In this document: piece by piece, positions 8,413 to 16,019 of the stretch
Layout: each line of letters opens with the position of its first letter
How positions within the stretch are numbered: the stretch's first letter is position 1
Origin: Mangrovicoccus sp. HB161399
GTDB taxonomy: Bacteria; Pseudomonadota; Alphaproteobacteria; Rhodobacterales; Rhodobacteraceae
Assembly: GCF_013184745.1 (NCBI RefSeq)
Contig: NZ_JAATVU010000042.1
Span: 1 to 49,812, forward strand
Length of the DNA: 49,812 nucleotides
Reading direction: 5' to 3'
Translations under genes and position numbers: made by a program
The notes under the pieces: generated by a model
What the model saw: only the letters and a program-made list of their open reading frames with translations
Database searches by the model: none
What the model was told of the DNA's origin: nothing

Positions 8413-9393
8413 TCAGTGCAGGCGCGGCGCGTCCATGCCGTCGGCCGGACCGGGGAACAATCGGCCGGAGGCCGCGCAGCCGATGCCGCCGTCTTTGCCG
8501 CGGTGCAGGAACAGGGCATCCAGGCCGCGTGCGCTGGCCAGGGCCGCCCCCTTCCGGGCGCCGAGCACCATCAGCGCCGTTGCCCAGGCGTCCGCCTCGG
8601 CGCAGCTGCGGGCCAGCACGGTGACCGACGCCGGCGGCGCGGCCAGCGGCGCTCCGCGGCCCGGATCCATGGTATGCGACAGCTGCCGCCCCCGCACCTC
8701 GACCCAGTGCCGGTAGTCGCCCGAGGTGGCCACGGCAGCATCCTGGAGCGCTAGGATCGAATGCGGCGCGCGGCGCTCATGGTCGGGCGCCTCCACCGCG
8801 ATGGTCCAGGCCTGGCCGTCCGGCCGCAGGCCGAGCGCCCGCATCTCGCCGTCGATCCCGGCAAGCGCGCCGTCGATCCCGTGCGCGGCAAGCGTCTCTG
8901 CCAGCCGGTCCACGCCGTATCCCTTGGCGATGCCGTTCAGGTCGAGCGTCAGCGGCACGGATTTGCGGACGCGCCTTCCGTCGAGCTCCAGTGCCTCGTG
9001 GGCGGGCACGCGCGCGGCCGCCAGCGCGGCACGGATGCGCTCCGGCGAGGCCGCCGCGGGACCGAAGCCCCAGGCGGCCACCGCGTCGCCCATCGCGATG
9101 TCGAAGGCCCCGCCCGAGGCGCGGCCGATGGCGAGACCAAGGCGCAGCACCTCGGCCAGGCGTTCCGGCACGGGCAGCCATGCGCCCGCAGGCGCCGCAT
9201 TGAGGCGCATCAGGTCGCTGCCGGGCTTCCAGGCGGACATCTGCCCGTCCACCTCGTCGACCGCGGCCTGCAGCGCCGCGCGGAGCGCCGCCGGATCGAA
9301 GCCGGGCGGCGCGAAGAACAGCGCGGACCAGCGCGTGCCCATGGTCGGACCGTTCAGCGCGATGCGCTCCTGCTCAGTAGATGTCCTCGACAT
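8413..9393 (-). CDS. apbE: FAD:protein FMN transferase (ApbE family)
   Basis: The 326-residue protein has the ApbE signature order: the N-terminal GPTMGTRWSA strand, MSAWKPGSDLMRLNAAP (the substrate-binding region), DIAMGDAVAAWGFGP, LDLNGIAKGYGVDRLAETL, and the late SHTMDPGRGAPLAAPPASVTV with the metal-binding DAWATALMVLG. ApbE covalently attaches FMN to a Thr/Ser of extracytosolic proteins at a [DN]GxTGA[ST]-like motif. No clear lipobox or signal sequence is visible at this start, so export or an alternative location is open. It overlaps the PepSY/flavoreductase gene by 20 bp and ends the operon; the DUF2271 protein of the same operon carries a matching target motif (NGITGAS). Confidence 0.93.
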   Translation of the reverse strand: MSRTSTEQERIALNGPTMGTRWSALFFAPPGFDPAALRAALQAAVDEVDGQMSAWKPGSDLMRLNAAPAGAWLPVPERLAEVLRLGLAIGRASGGAFDIAMGDAVAAWGFGPAAASPERIRAALAAARVPAHEALELDGRRVRKSVPLTLDLNGIAKGYGVDRLAETLAAHGIDGALAGIDGEMRALGLRPDGQAWTIAVEAPDHERRAPHSILALQDAAVATSGDYRHWVEVRGRQLSHTMDPGRGAPLAAPPASVTVLARSCAEADAWATALMVLGARKGAALASARGLDALFLHRGKDGGIGCAASGRLFPGPADGMDAPRLH

Positions 9394-11581
9394 AGCGTCC
9401 CTCCGCCTTCAGCACCGCGGGCGAAAGCCCGGCGGGCGCGAGTATCTCGGCCAGCGCCTCGGCCACGCCCGCGGCCATGCCGCGCCCGCCGCAGACCATC
9501 ACCCGCGCGCCGCTGCGCAACAGATCCGCGACCTGCGCCGCATCTGCGCGCAGCGCGTCCTGCACGTAATGTGGCCGCGGTCCGCGCGAGACCGCCGTCG
9601 CCAGCCGCGCCATGCGGCCGTCCTCCTGCCAGCCCGGCAGCTCCTCGCCGTAGAGGAAGTCGCTGCCGGGATGGCGCATGCCGAAGAACAGGTGGACCGG
9701 CCGCCGCCGCCGGTTGTCGCGCACGATCCCCGCCAGCGGCCCGATGCCCGTCCCGGCGCCGATCAGGATTAGCGGCGCCCGGCCGCGGCCGGGCCGGAAG
9801 CCCGGGTTGCGGCGCAGGAAGGCGGCCACGGTGCCGCCGGGCTGCAGCGCGGTCAGCTGCCCGGAGGCCAGCCCGCCGGGATGGCGCTTCACCACGATCT
9901 CGATGAACCCGTCGCGGCGCGAGGAGGCCAGAGAATAGAACCGGGGCACGCTGCCGCCCTCGGGCAGGATGCCGATCAGGTCGCCTGCGCGGAACCGGGC
10001 GAATCCCGTCCCGGCGAGCCGCCGGCGCGGGGAAACGGGGGGCAGGGCGAAGCGCAGGATCGAGGTCGGCGCCTGCACCTCGGCGCCGTAGTCGCGGCGC
10101 GAGACCAGCGCCAGCGCCTGCGTCTCCGGCTGCGCCGGCCGGTGCGACAGCTCCAGCGCAATCCCCATCTCCTGTCCCAGCGCCCGGCCCCAGCGGGCGA
10201 AATCCTGCGGCGACTGCCGGTCGACCGTGTCCGGCGCCAGGAAGCTGCGCCATCCCTTGGCCCCGGCGGCCGCGGAGACGGTCCTTGCGAAGGCGCAGTA
10301 GCCGGGGAAGCTGCGGTCGCCAAAGCCGAGCACCGCCAGCGGTGCGGCGGGCGCCGCACCGGCGGCCTCCAGCTTGCCGAGGAAGCCGCGGGCCGACGCC
10401 GGGGCCGCGCCGTCGCCATAGGTCGCGGCCAGCACGATGATCCGCTCGGCACGGGCATAGCGGCCGGGCGCGAAGGCCGACATCGGCGCGGCATGCACGC
10501 TCTGTCCGGCGTCGGTCAATGCGGCGTGCAGGGTGGCGGCGAAGCCCCAGGTGCTGCCGCCCTCGCTGCCGACCAGCAGGATCGTCGCGGCGCGGTCCGC
10601 CGGGCGGTTGCCGCGGATGCGGGGACGTCCGCGCCGCCCGCCGCGCCAGACCAGCACGCCGGTCAGCGCCATCGCAGGCACGGCCAGCGCCGTCAGGCCC
10701 AGCACCGCGCCGAGCACCGCCGCGCCCTGTCCGGTATGGAGCATGTAGACCGTCTCCGAGGCGCGCTGCCATCCGGTCGGACCGGCCCAGGCAAGCAGCC
10801 TGCCGCTGCCCTGGTCGACATAGCCGGTGCCGCGGTCGGTCTTCAGCGTGAAGACATCCGCGGCGTCGTCCGGATAGGGGAAGGTCAGCTCGCGCAGCCT
10901 GGAAACCGGCGTCTCCGCCAGCAGGCCGATGCGTGCGGGATCGATGCCGGTGCCGCCGCTGACCTCGGCCGGAAAGGCCGGCAGGGTGCCGCCGTCGGGC
11001 AGGAGGCCGAAGGTGGAGGCGGTCATCCACAACGCGGTCGCGGAGGACAGGACGAGCCCCGCCACGGCAAGCCGGGCGATTTCGGCATGGAGGCGCCCGG
11101 CGAGCGGGCCGCGCAGCGGGGCGAACCACCGCCGCCAGCCGCCTGCGCGCCGCGCCGCCAGCGCCGCGCCCGACATCGCCAGCAGCAGCATCGCCGCTGC
11201 CCCGGCCGCCATGGCGATCCGGCCGCCATCGCCGAGGAACAGCGAGCGGTGCAGGTTGGAGAGCCAGCGCTCGGCCCCGCCCGGATCGGCGGGGCCCGCG
11301 CCCTGTCCGGTGGCCGGGTCGATCACGGCGGAGCCCGGCCCGTCCGGGCCGGTCCAGTAGGCCGTAATCCGCCCCGAAGGGGCGCGCCGGATCTGCTCGA
11401 GCCCCGGATGGGCCGCCTCGATGCGGCCCGCGAGGGCCGCGACCGTCAGTTCCGCCCAGGCCTGCGGCGCGGCAAGCCGTTCGGTAGCGGGGAAGACCGA
11501 GAGCGCTGCGCCGCTCAGGCTCAGGACGGTTACCAGCGCGAGGGCCAGAAGACCCGGCCAGCGGTGGAGTGCACGGATCAT
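9374..11581 (-). CDS. PepSY-flavodoxin-ferredoxin reductase fusion (transmembrane flavoreductase)
   Basis: The 735-residue protein starts with a PepSY-TM region (helices near 8-28, 122-146, 172-192 and 285-307; periplasmic PepSY stretches between them). A flavodoxin domain follows from ~335, with the FMN loop SEGGSTWGFA and ATYGDGAAP. The last part is a CysJ-like FAD/NADPH module: RFYSLASSR (FAD), GAGTGIGPLAGI (NADP ribose/pyrophosphate), and a C-terminal VCGGRGMAAGV segment. It should take electrons from cytosolic NADPH through FAD and FMN to the membrane and deliver them to the periplasmic side. Its neighbours are DUF2271 (12 bp upstream) and ApbE (overlapping downstream), the classic set for a flavinylated periplasmic acceptor. 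Often labelled 'sulfite reductase flavoprotein', which is unlikely here. Confidence 0.92.
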   Translation of the reverse strand: MIRALHRWPGLLALALVTVLSLSGAALSVFPATERLAAPQAWAELTVAALAGRIEAAHPGLEQIRRAPSGRITAYWTGPDGPGSAVIDPATGQGAGPADPGGAERWLSNLHRSLFLGDGGRIAMAAGAAAMLLLAMSGAALAARRAGGWRRWFAPLRGPLAGRLHAEIARLAVAGLVLSSATALWMTASTFGLLPDGGTLPAFPAEVSGGTGIDPARIGLLAETPVSRLRELTFPYPDDAADVFTLKTDRGTGYVDQGSGRLLAWAGPTGWQRASETVYMLHTGQGAAVLGAVLGLTALAVPAMALTGVLVWRGGRRGRPRIRGNRPADRAATILLVGSEGGSTWGFAATLHAALTDAGQSVHAAPMSAFAPGRYARAERIIVLAATYGDGAAPASARGFLGKLEAAGAAPAAPLAVLGFGDRSFPGYCAFARTVSAAAGAKGWRSFLAPDTVDRQSPQDFARWGRALGQEMGIALELSHRPAQPETQALALVSRRDYGAEVQAPTSILRFALPPVSPRRRLAGTGFARFRAGDLIGILPEGGSVPRFYSLASSRRDGFIEIVVKRHPGGLASGQLTALQPGGTVAAFLRRNPGFRPGRGRAPLILIGAGTGIGPLAGIVRDNRRRRPVHLFFGMRHPGSDFLYGEELPGWQEDGRMARLATAVSRGPRPHYVQDALRADAAQVADLLRSGARVMVCGGRGMAAGVAEALAEILAPAGLSPAVLKAEGRYVEDIY

Positions 11582-11593
11582 GGCCCGGTCTCC

Positions 11594-12064
11594 CTACATG
11601 TCGTAGGCGAAGCTGGCGATGTAGCGGCGCCCGCGCACAGGCGTTCCGGCGCCCTGGGCGGTCAGCGGAACGGCCAGCTCGCCGGGGCTGTCGCGCATGT
11701 CCTCGACGGCGGCATCGACATGCAGAGTGTAGCCCGCGTCGAACAGCGCGTCGGCAAGGTCGAAGGTGATCTGCAGCGTGCGGCCCGCGCCGACGCTGGC
11801 GCCGGTGATCCCGTTGATCTGGCGGGTGTCTCCGCCGGTGGCGCGCTCCCAGCCGGTCAGGTGCTGGTAGTATTTCGACTTGCCGCCGGCCATCCAGAGG
11901 CTGCCGGCATAGGCGCCGGAGGGATCGGTGACGTAGAAGGCGAGATACGCGCCGTCGCCGCCGTAGCTGTCGAGCTTGGTGGTCAGCGTCACCTGCCGCG
12001 CCATGGCAAGCCCGGGAAGCGTCAGCGCGGTGGTGAGCGCGAGCGCAGTCAGAAGCGGTTTCAT
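11594..12064 (-). CDS. Periplasmic DUF2271 protein with candidate flavinylation site
   Basis: The 156-residue product has a Sec signal peptide (MKPLLTALALTTALTLPGLAMA, cleavage near residue 22) and a DUF2271 domain (VTLTTKLDSYGGDGAYLAFYVTD, then ITFDLADALFDAGYTLHVDAAVEDMR). Residues 84-90, NGITGAS, match the ApbE target pattern [DN]GxTGA[ST]; Ser90 would carry FMN. It is encoded between an acidic exported protein (37 bp upstream) and the PepSY/flavoreductase (12 bp downstream), which ends in ApbE. Inference: the FMN-loaded protein is the periplasmic electron acceptor or carrier for the membrane reductase. The final acceptor (metal, heme, thiol) is unknown. Confidence 0.88.
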   Translation of the reverse strand: MKPLLTALALTTALTLPGLAMARQVTLTTKLDSYGGDGAYLAFYVTDPSGAYAGSLWMAGGKSKYYQHLTGWERATGGDTRQINGITGASVGAGRTLQITFDLADALFDAGYTLHVDAAVEDMRDSPGELAVPLTAQGAGTPVRGRRYIASFAYDM

Positions 12065-12101
12065 CGGATGGGTCCTCTTCGGTTGGTTCGGGGCAGGGCG
12101 A

Positions 12102-12458
12102 TCAGTTCACCTGGACCTGCGGCGGAGCGCCGTTGCCGAAGAGCCCGTTCGGCGGCGGGGCGACGGTGCCCGCAGGGGCCGGGCTGCGCGCGCCCCGGCT
12201 GCCGCCGTGGCCGTCCCCATCGTCGTCTTCGTCATCCTCGCCGCCGCCGTGCCGCCCGCCCATGGGGTAGCCGTGCCGGTCATCCTCGTCCTCGCCGCTT
12301 GCGAGGCGCAGCAGGTCCTGTTCGCCGCCGTCCCCGGCAAGCGCCACGGAGGGCGGCAGGCTGCGGCTGCCCGCGGACTGCGCCGCGCTCCAGGCCGGGA
12401 TGGCGGCGGCGGCCGCCAGGGCGGAGGCGGCGACGGCAAGCGTCAGGGTCTTTCTCAT
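12102..12458 (-). CDS. Exported Asp/Glu/His/Gly-rich small protein
   Basis: The 118-residue protein has a signal peptide (MRKTLTLAVAASALAAAAAI..., likely cleaved after AWSA) and then a low-complexity acidic segment with interspersed His and Gly (GEDEDDRHGYPMGGRHGGG, then DDEDDDGDGHGG). It ends in a Pro/Gly-rich tail. I know no named family. The composition suggests metal binding or a disordered periplasmic buffer, which is inference only. It is the first gene of the minus operon that continues to DUF2271, flavoreductase and ApbE. Its upstream region holds an inverted pair of CTGA-N7-CTGA sites, so it is the promoter-proximal member of the regulated unit. Confidence 0.7.
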   Translation of the reverse strand: MRKTLTLAVAASALAAAAAIPAWSAAQSAGSRSLPPSVALAGDGGEQDLLRLASGEDEDDRHGYPMGGRHGGGEDDEDDDGDGHGGSRGARSPAPAGTVAPPPNGLFGNGAPPQVQVN

Positions 12459-12504
12459 GGCTGGGTCTCTCCCGTGTCAGCTGGGGCCAATCTGGCGCGG
12501 CGAC

Positions 12505-12553
12505 CTGAGGGCTTCCTGACGGCCCGGCGCTTCCCGCTTCAGCTTGCCGTCAG
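12505..12553. promoter_or_regulatory. Predicted response-regulator operator pair 1
   Basis: Two tandem half-site elements face each other: CTGAGGGCTTCCTGACGG (12505-12522, plus) and CTGACGGCAAGCTGAAGC (12536-12553, minus). In both, CTGA repeats at an exact 11-bp step, the spacing used by OmpR/PhoB-family dimers. Start-to-start distance is 31 bp, identical to operator pair 2. It lies 47-95 bp upstream of the acidic protein/DUF2271/flavoreductase/ApbE operon. Confidence 0.65.
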
Positions 12554-12559
12554 GAAGCG

Positions 12560-12589
12560 ACAGGCCCCGCCTTGGGGGGCGGGGCCTGT
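12560..12589 (-). terminator. Hairpin after the PepSY gene
   Basis: A perfect 12-bp inverted repeat (ACAGGCCCCGCC and GGCGGGGCCTGT) with a 6-base loop lies 26 bp past the PepSY stop. No U-run follows, so it may be a pause/stability hairpin as much as a terminator. It separates the PepSY gene from operator pair 1. Confidence 0.5.
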
Positions 12590-12614
12590 CCGGAGCGCGG
12601 AGCTGGAGGGCCGG

Positions 12615-12938
12615 TCAGTCGTGCCCGTCGCCGTCATGGTCGCCGTCGCCGTCGCGCTGGCGGTGGCTGCCATCCTCGTATTCGAGATCGATCACCCGGA
12701 GCGTCGCGGGATCGACGGTGACCTCGATCCGGCGTCCTGCGGCATCGGTGCCGTCGATTTCGTAGCAGCCGTCGTCGATCTTGATGCGCCGCACGGCCCA
12801 GCCGTTGTCCTGCGCCAGCCCGGCGACGGCCTCGCGCGGCTGCCATTCGGCCATCGGCACGAGGCAGTCATCGTCCGCCAGCGCGGCTCCGGCCGGAAGG
12901 AGCGCGATAAACCCGAGAATTGTCAACGCCTTCTTCAT
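12615..12938 (-). CDS. Exported PepSY-domain protein (paralogue 1)
   Basis: I start at MKKALTILGFIALLPAGAALA, a clear signal peptide with GGGGAG upstream; the frame extends 12 codons further without support. The 107-residue product has one PepSY-like domain (EAVAGLAQDNGWAVRRIKIDDGCYEIDGTDAAGRRIEVTVDPATLRVIDLEYEDG split by two cysteines, C25 and C58) and a charged His/Asp/Gly tail (QRDGDGDHDGDGHD). The CYEI-G core is shared with the second PepSY protein at 16689. PepSY proteins are periplasmic inhibitors or sensors next to kinases; divergent pairing with the response regulator/kinase operon at 13083 suggests a sensory accessory or target of that system. Confidence 0.85.
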   Translation of the reverse strand: MKKALTILGFIALLPAGAALADDDCLVPMAEWQPREAVAGLAQDNGWAVRRIKIDDGCYEIDGTDAAGRRIEVTVDPATLRVIDLEYEDGSHRQRDGDGDHDGDGHD

Positions 12939-12989
12939 GGGCCAAACTCCCCGCTGCGGCCATGCCGATGCCATTCATGCGTCGCGAAG

Positions 12990-13038
12990 CTGACGGCAGC
13001 CTGAAGCAAGGGGCGGGCCGCCGTCAGGCTCGCGTCAG
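12990..13038. promoter_or_regulatory. Predicted response-regulator operator pair 2
   Basis: CTGACGGCAGCCTGAAGC (12990-13007, plus) and CTGACGCGAGCCTGACGG (13021-13038, minus) lie in the divergent gap between the PepSY gene and the response regulator gene. Each has the 11-bp CTGA step, and the pair has the same 31-bp geometry as pair 1. The position fits autoregulation of the two-component operon together with the PepSY gene. Confidence 0.68.
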
Positions 13039-13082
13039 CCCGGCCGGCCATTGGAGGATCAGCGGAGAAGGACGGAAACACA

Positions 13083-13742
13083 ATGCGCATCCTGCTGATC
13101 GAGGACGACACGGTTCTGGGCGCCGCGGTGCGCGACCAGATCGCGGCCGACGGCCAGACGGTGGATTGGGTGGCGCGGCTCGACACGGCGGGCGATGCGC
13201 TGCGCGCCGCCGCCTACGACCTGGTGCTGCTGGACCTGATGCTGCCGGACGGGCGCGGCATCGGCTTCCTGCGGGACCTGCGCGCGCGGGGCGACGTGAC
13301 GCCGGTGATCATCCTCACCGCGCTCGACCAGGTGTCGGACCGGATCGACGGGCTGAATGCCGGCGCCGACGACTACCTGGTGAAGCCCTTCGACCTGGCC
13401 GAGCTTTCGGCGCGGATCGGGTCCGTTGCCCGGCGCTATTCGGGCAACCCCAATCCGATCGTCACCCATGGACCGCTCGAGATCGACCTGGCTGCGCGCA
13501 GCATCTGCCGCGGCGGCGTTCCGGTGCAGCTGACCCAGCGCGAATGGGCGCTGTTCGAGGCCTTCCTGGCCCGTCCCGGCCAGCTGCTGTCGAAGGCGCA
13601 GCTGGAGCAGAAGCTCTATGCCTTCGATGCCGAGGTGGAGAGCAACACGATCGAGGTCCATGTCAGCCGCCTGCGCAAGAAGCTCGGCAGCGCCGTGATC
13701 GAGACCGAGCGCGGCATGGGCTACCGGCTGGGCCGGCCGTGA
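13083..13742 (+). CDS. OmpR-family response regulator (system 1)
   Basis: The 219-residue protein has a receiver domain with the acidic pocket E7-D8-D9, phosphorylation site D51 (LVLLDLMLPDG), T79 and K101 (DDYLVKPF), followed by an OmpR/PhoB winged helix (ends ETERGMGYRLGRP). It resembles the QseB/TctD/PmrA group. It overlaps the kinase gene by four bases (GTGA), implying translational coupling. Operator pair 2 lies 45-93 bp before its start. It is the most likely binder of the CTGA-N7-CTGA sites, although the second regulator at 17541 is an alternative. Confidence 0.93.
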   Translation: MRILLIEDDTVLGAAVRDQIAADGQTVDWVARLDTAGDALRAAAYDLVLLDLMLPDGRGIGFLRDLRARGDVTPVIILTALDQVSDRIDGLNAGADDYLVKPFDLAELSARIGSVARRYSGNPNPIVTHGPLEIDLAARSICRGGVPVQLTQREWALFEAFLARPGQLLSKAQLEQKLYAFDAEVESNTIEVHVSRLRKKLGSAVIETERGMGYRLGRP

Positions 13743-15088
13743 GGCTGCCGCGCAGCCTCCAGGGGCGGCTGGGCCTGTCGGTCGGGCTGGTGCTGTCGGT
13801 GCTCTGGCTGCTCGCGGCGACGGGCACGGCGCTGATCGTGCGGGCCGAGCTGGACGAGGTGTTCGACAGCGCGCTGAGGGGAACCGCCGAGCGCATCCTG
13901 CCGCTGGCGGTCACCGAGATCGTGGCGCGCGACGATGTCGGGGTCACCCAGAGGCTCGCGCCGATCCGCGCCCATGACGAGTTCTTCACCTATGTCGTGC
14001 GCGATGCCGAGGGCCGCATCCTGCTGCAGTCGCACAAGGCCGATCCGGCGGTGTTCCCGCCCTATGAAGGCAGGGGGTTCAGCCGCACGGACCGCTACCG
14101 GCTCTACAGCGACGCGGCGCTGCAGGGCACGGTCAGCATCACCGTCGCCGAGCCGCTGTCGCACCGCGCCGATGTCGCGCGCGAGATCCAGCTGGGCCTC
14201 GGCCTGCCGCTGCTGGTGGTTCTGCCGGTGGCGCTGGCGGCGATCATGGCGGCGGTGCGGCGCAGCCTGGCCTCGCTGCGCCGCTTCCGGACCAGCCTCG
14301 AGGCGCGCAATGCGCGCGATCTCTCCGCGGTGCCCACCGACGGGCTGCCTGCCGAGATCGCGCCGCTGGCGGCAACGCTGAACAGCCTGCTGGCAAGGCT
14401 GCGGGAGGCGTTCGAGGCGGAGCGGAGCTTCGCGGCCAATGCCGCGCACGAGCTGCGGACGCCGCTGGCCGGCGCGATCGCGCAGGCGCAGAGGCTGCGC
14501 TCGGAAACCCGGGACGCCGCTGCGGCAGGGCGGGCCGCCGAGATCGAGGCGACGCTGAAGCGCCTGACGCGGCTTTCGGAGCGGCTGATGCAGCTGGCGC
14601 GCGCCGAAGGCGGGCGGCTGCGGATGGACCGCAGCGCCGATCTGCGCACCGTTGCCAGGGTGATGGCGGAGGAGTTCGCGCGCCGAGAGGCGCCGGACCG
14701 GCTCCGGGTGCGCCTGCCGGAGATGCCGGTCATGTCGGATCTGGACCCGGACGCCTTCGGGATCGTGTTCCGCAACCTGGTGGAGAATGCCTTGCGGCAC
14801 GGCAGCGCCACCGCCCCGGTGGAAGTGGAGCTGTCGCCGCAGGGCATGCTGAGCGTCGCCAATGACGGCCCGCCGGTCCCGCGCGGCGCGCTGGACCGCC
14901 TGACGGCCCGCTTCGAGCGCGCGGACGCCGGAACCGACGGCAGCGGTCTCGGGCTGGCCATCGTAGCCGCCATTGCCGAACGGATCGGCGGCACGCTGTC
15001 CATCCGCTCGCCCTGTCCGGGCAGCAGCACCGGGTTCCGCGCGGAGCTGCAGCTGCCGGTGGACATGGCGGCGGGGGAGGGCGGCTGA
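13739..15088 (+). CDS. Sensor histidine kinase (system 1)
   Basis: I use the GTG at 13739, which overlaps the regulator's stop (GTGA). The 449-residue kinase has a first membrane helix (~14-36), a periplasmic sensor of about 115 residues (~37-150), a second helix (~152-173), a HAMP-like linker, the H-box FAANAAHELRTPLAG with phospho-His 237, an N-box (NLVENALRHG) and a G2-type GSGLGLAIVA motif. The layout matches QseC/TctE-like kinases, which sense periplasmic cues, often metals or organic acids. The nearby PepSY protein could modulate it. The stop lies 83 bp from the convergent DoxX gene. Confidence 0.92.
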   Translation: MRLPRSLQGRLGLSVGLVLSVLWLLAATGTALIVRAELDEVFDSALRGTAERILPLAVTEIVARDDVGVTQRLAPIRAHDEFFTYVVRDAEGRILLQSHKADPAVFPPYEGRGFSRTDRYRLYSDAALQGTVSITVAEPLSHRADVAREIQLGLGLPLLVVLPVALAAIMAAVRRSLASLRRFRTSLEARNARDLSAVPTDGLPAEIAPLAATLNSLLARLREAFEAERSFAANAAHELRTPLAGAIAQAQRLRSETRDAAAAGRAAEIEATLKRLTRLSERLMQLARAEGGRLRMDRSADLRTVARVMAEEFARREAPDRLRVRLPEMPVMSDLDPDAFGIVFRNLVENALRHGSATAPVEVELSPQGMLSVANDGPPVPRGALDRLTARFERADAGTDGSGLGLAIVAAIAERIGGTLSIRSPCPGSSTGFRAELQLPVDMAAGEGG

Positions 15089-15111
15089 CCGCGCGGCGTG
15101 CCGGGCCGGAG

Positions 15112-15153
15112 CCGGAACGCAAGCGGCCCCGGAGCCGCCTTGCGCGGTTCCGG
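15112..15153. terminator. Bidirectional hairpin between convergent genes
   Basis: Outer arms CCGGAAC (15112-15118) and GTTCCGG (15147-15153) enclose an inner GCGGC/GCCGC stem (15123-15127/15134-15138). It lies between the ends of the kinase gene and the convergent DoxX gene. No long T-run is present. Confidence 0.5.
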
Positions 15154-15171
15154 GGCAGGATGTGGGCCGGG

Positions 15172-15745
15172 CTAGAACTCCTTGGCGAGGTGCCGGTCAA
15201 CCGAGAAGTAGCCGCCGCCGAAGGCCGCGATCAGCGCTGCCCCGGCCGCCCAGAAGAGCGACGCGTAGATCGCCTTTTCCTGGATGCGGGCGCCGAAGGC
15301 CATGCCGCCGTCGCCCAGAAGGGCGGCCTGCGCACCCGGCGTCAGGAGGTCGGGATTGGCCGTCAGGTAGGCGAGGCCCTCGGCCGTGAGGAAGGGCTCG
15401 GGATAGGGGTGGATCATGTGGAACCACAGCGTGATCAGCAGCATCACCGCATTTGCCAGGGCGATCGGACGGGTCAGGAAGCCCACCGCGATCAGCATGC
15501 CGCCGAAGAACTGCATTGCCGCCAGCAGCGGCGACCAGAACCAGCCCGGATACATGCCGAGCGACTCGACGAAGCCCGACTGGGCGAGCGGCGCGACGAT
15601 CTTGGGCCAGCCGGCGACGACGAGGCTGAGCCCGACCGCCAGGCGGAAGCCGAGCCAGCCCACGGGCTCGGCGAATTTCGAATAGACCGGGGAGAGAAAC
15701 GGGATGACGAGCGCGGTCCCGCGGGGGAATGAAGATATCGGCCAT
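15172..15745 (-). CDS. DoxX-family membrane protein, frame break near the start
   Basis: The main frame encodes a DoxX protein with four hydrophobic segments (GFRLAVGLSLVVAGWPKIVA; LLAAMQFFGGMLIAVGFLT; ANAVMLLITLWFHM; LFWAAGAALIAAFGGGYF). DoxX proteins are membrane partners of redox systems. The natural start, an ATG at 15745 with AGGAG upstream, is in a different frame (MADIFIPP...) from the DoxX frame. A single extra G in the GGGGG run at 15723-15727 would explain it: removing one gives MADIFIPRGTALVIPFL and then the DoxX frame. Either a real inactivating or phase-variable slip, or a sequence error. No in-frame ATG lies close upstream in the DoxX frame. Confidence 0.75.
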
Positions 15746-15800
15746 TCTGCTGTCTCCTGTGAGATCGCTGGTTGTCGTGGCGGTACTCTAGGCCGGTTCT

Positions 15801-15820
15801 GCCGGTGCATAAATACCGGC
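15801..15820. promoter_or_regulatory. Inverted repeat upstream of DoxX
   Basis: GCCGGT (15801-15806) and ACCGGC (15815-15820) flank an AT-rich 8-base core (GCATAAAT), 56-75 bp before the DoxX start. A further GGCCGGT copy lies at 15791. It could be an operator or part of the promoter; no family match claimed. Confidence 0.3.
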
Positions 15821-15858
15821 CACCGCACCGGGACTGTGCGGAAACTGCTGGCAATCCA

Positions 15859-15872
15859 TTGATCCAAATCAT
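15859..15872 (-). promoter_or_regulatory. FNR/FnrL-like box
   Basis: TTGATCCAAATCAT matches the CRP/FNR-type consensus TTGAT-N4-ATCAA at 9 of 10 defined bases. It lies about 115 bp before the DoxX start, in a gap with no plus-strand gene, so DoxX (minus) is the natural target. Oxygen control would suit the redox neighbourhood. Confidence 0.5.
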
Positions 15873-16019
15873 TTTTAGGGGCCTTGAAAGGGCGGGCGCT
15901 CCTTCATTGCGCCGGCAGATGGGGCGCCCCCAATACCGGGGCGGCCCGTCCGGCGGGACGGGCGCGGGAGCCCGCCGCCGGGCGGGGATGCCCCGACGGG
16001 AAAGCCGGGGCAGGGCGCG

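Noticed and set aside
9374-11581. Naming the fusion protein sulfite reductase alpha (cysJ)
   Set aside because: The flavodoxin/FNR part is CysJ-like, but the PepSY membrane part and the ApbE/DUF2271 context point to periplasmic electron transfer; no CysI partner is nearby.
9881-12508. An 875-codon plus-strand frame opposite the flavoreductase operon
   Set aside because: Antisense shadow; its text (repeated Gly/Arg/Gln) mirrors the coding strand.
12560-12589. A transposon end or IS boundary at the perfect 12-bp inverted repeat
   Set aside because: Short loop and position directly behind a gene fit a transcript hairpin; no transposase nearby.
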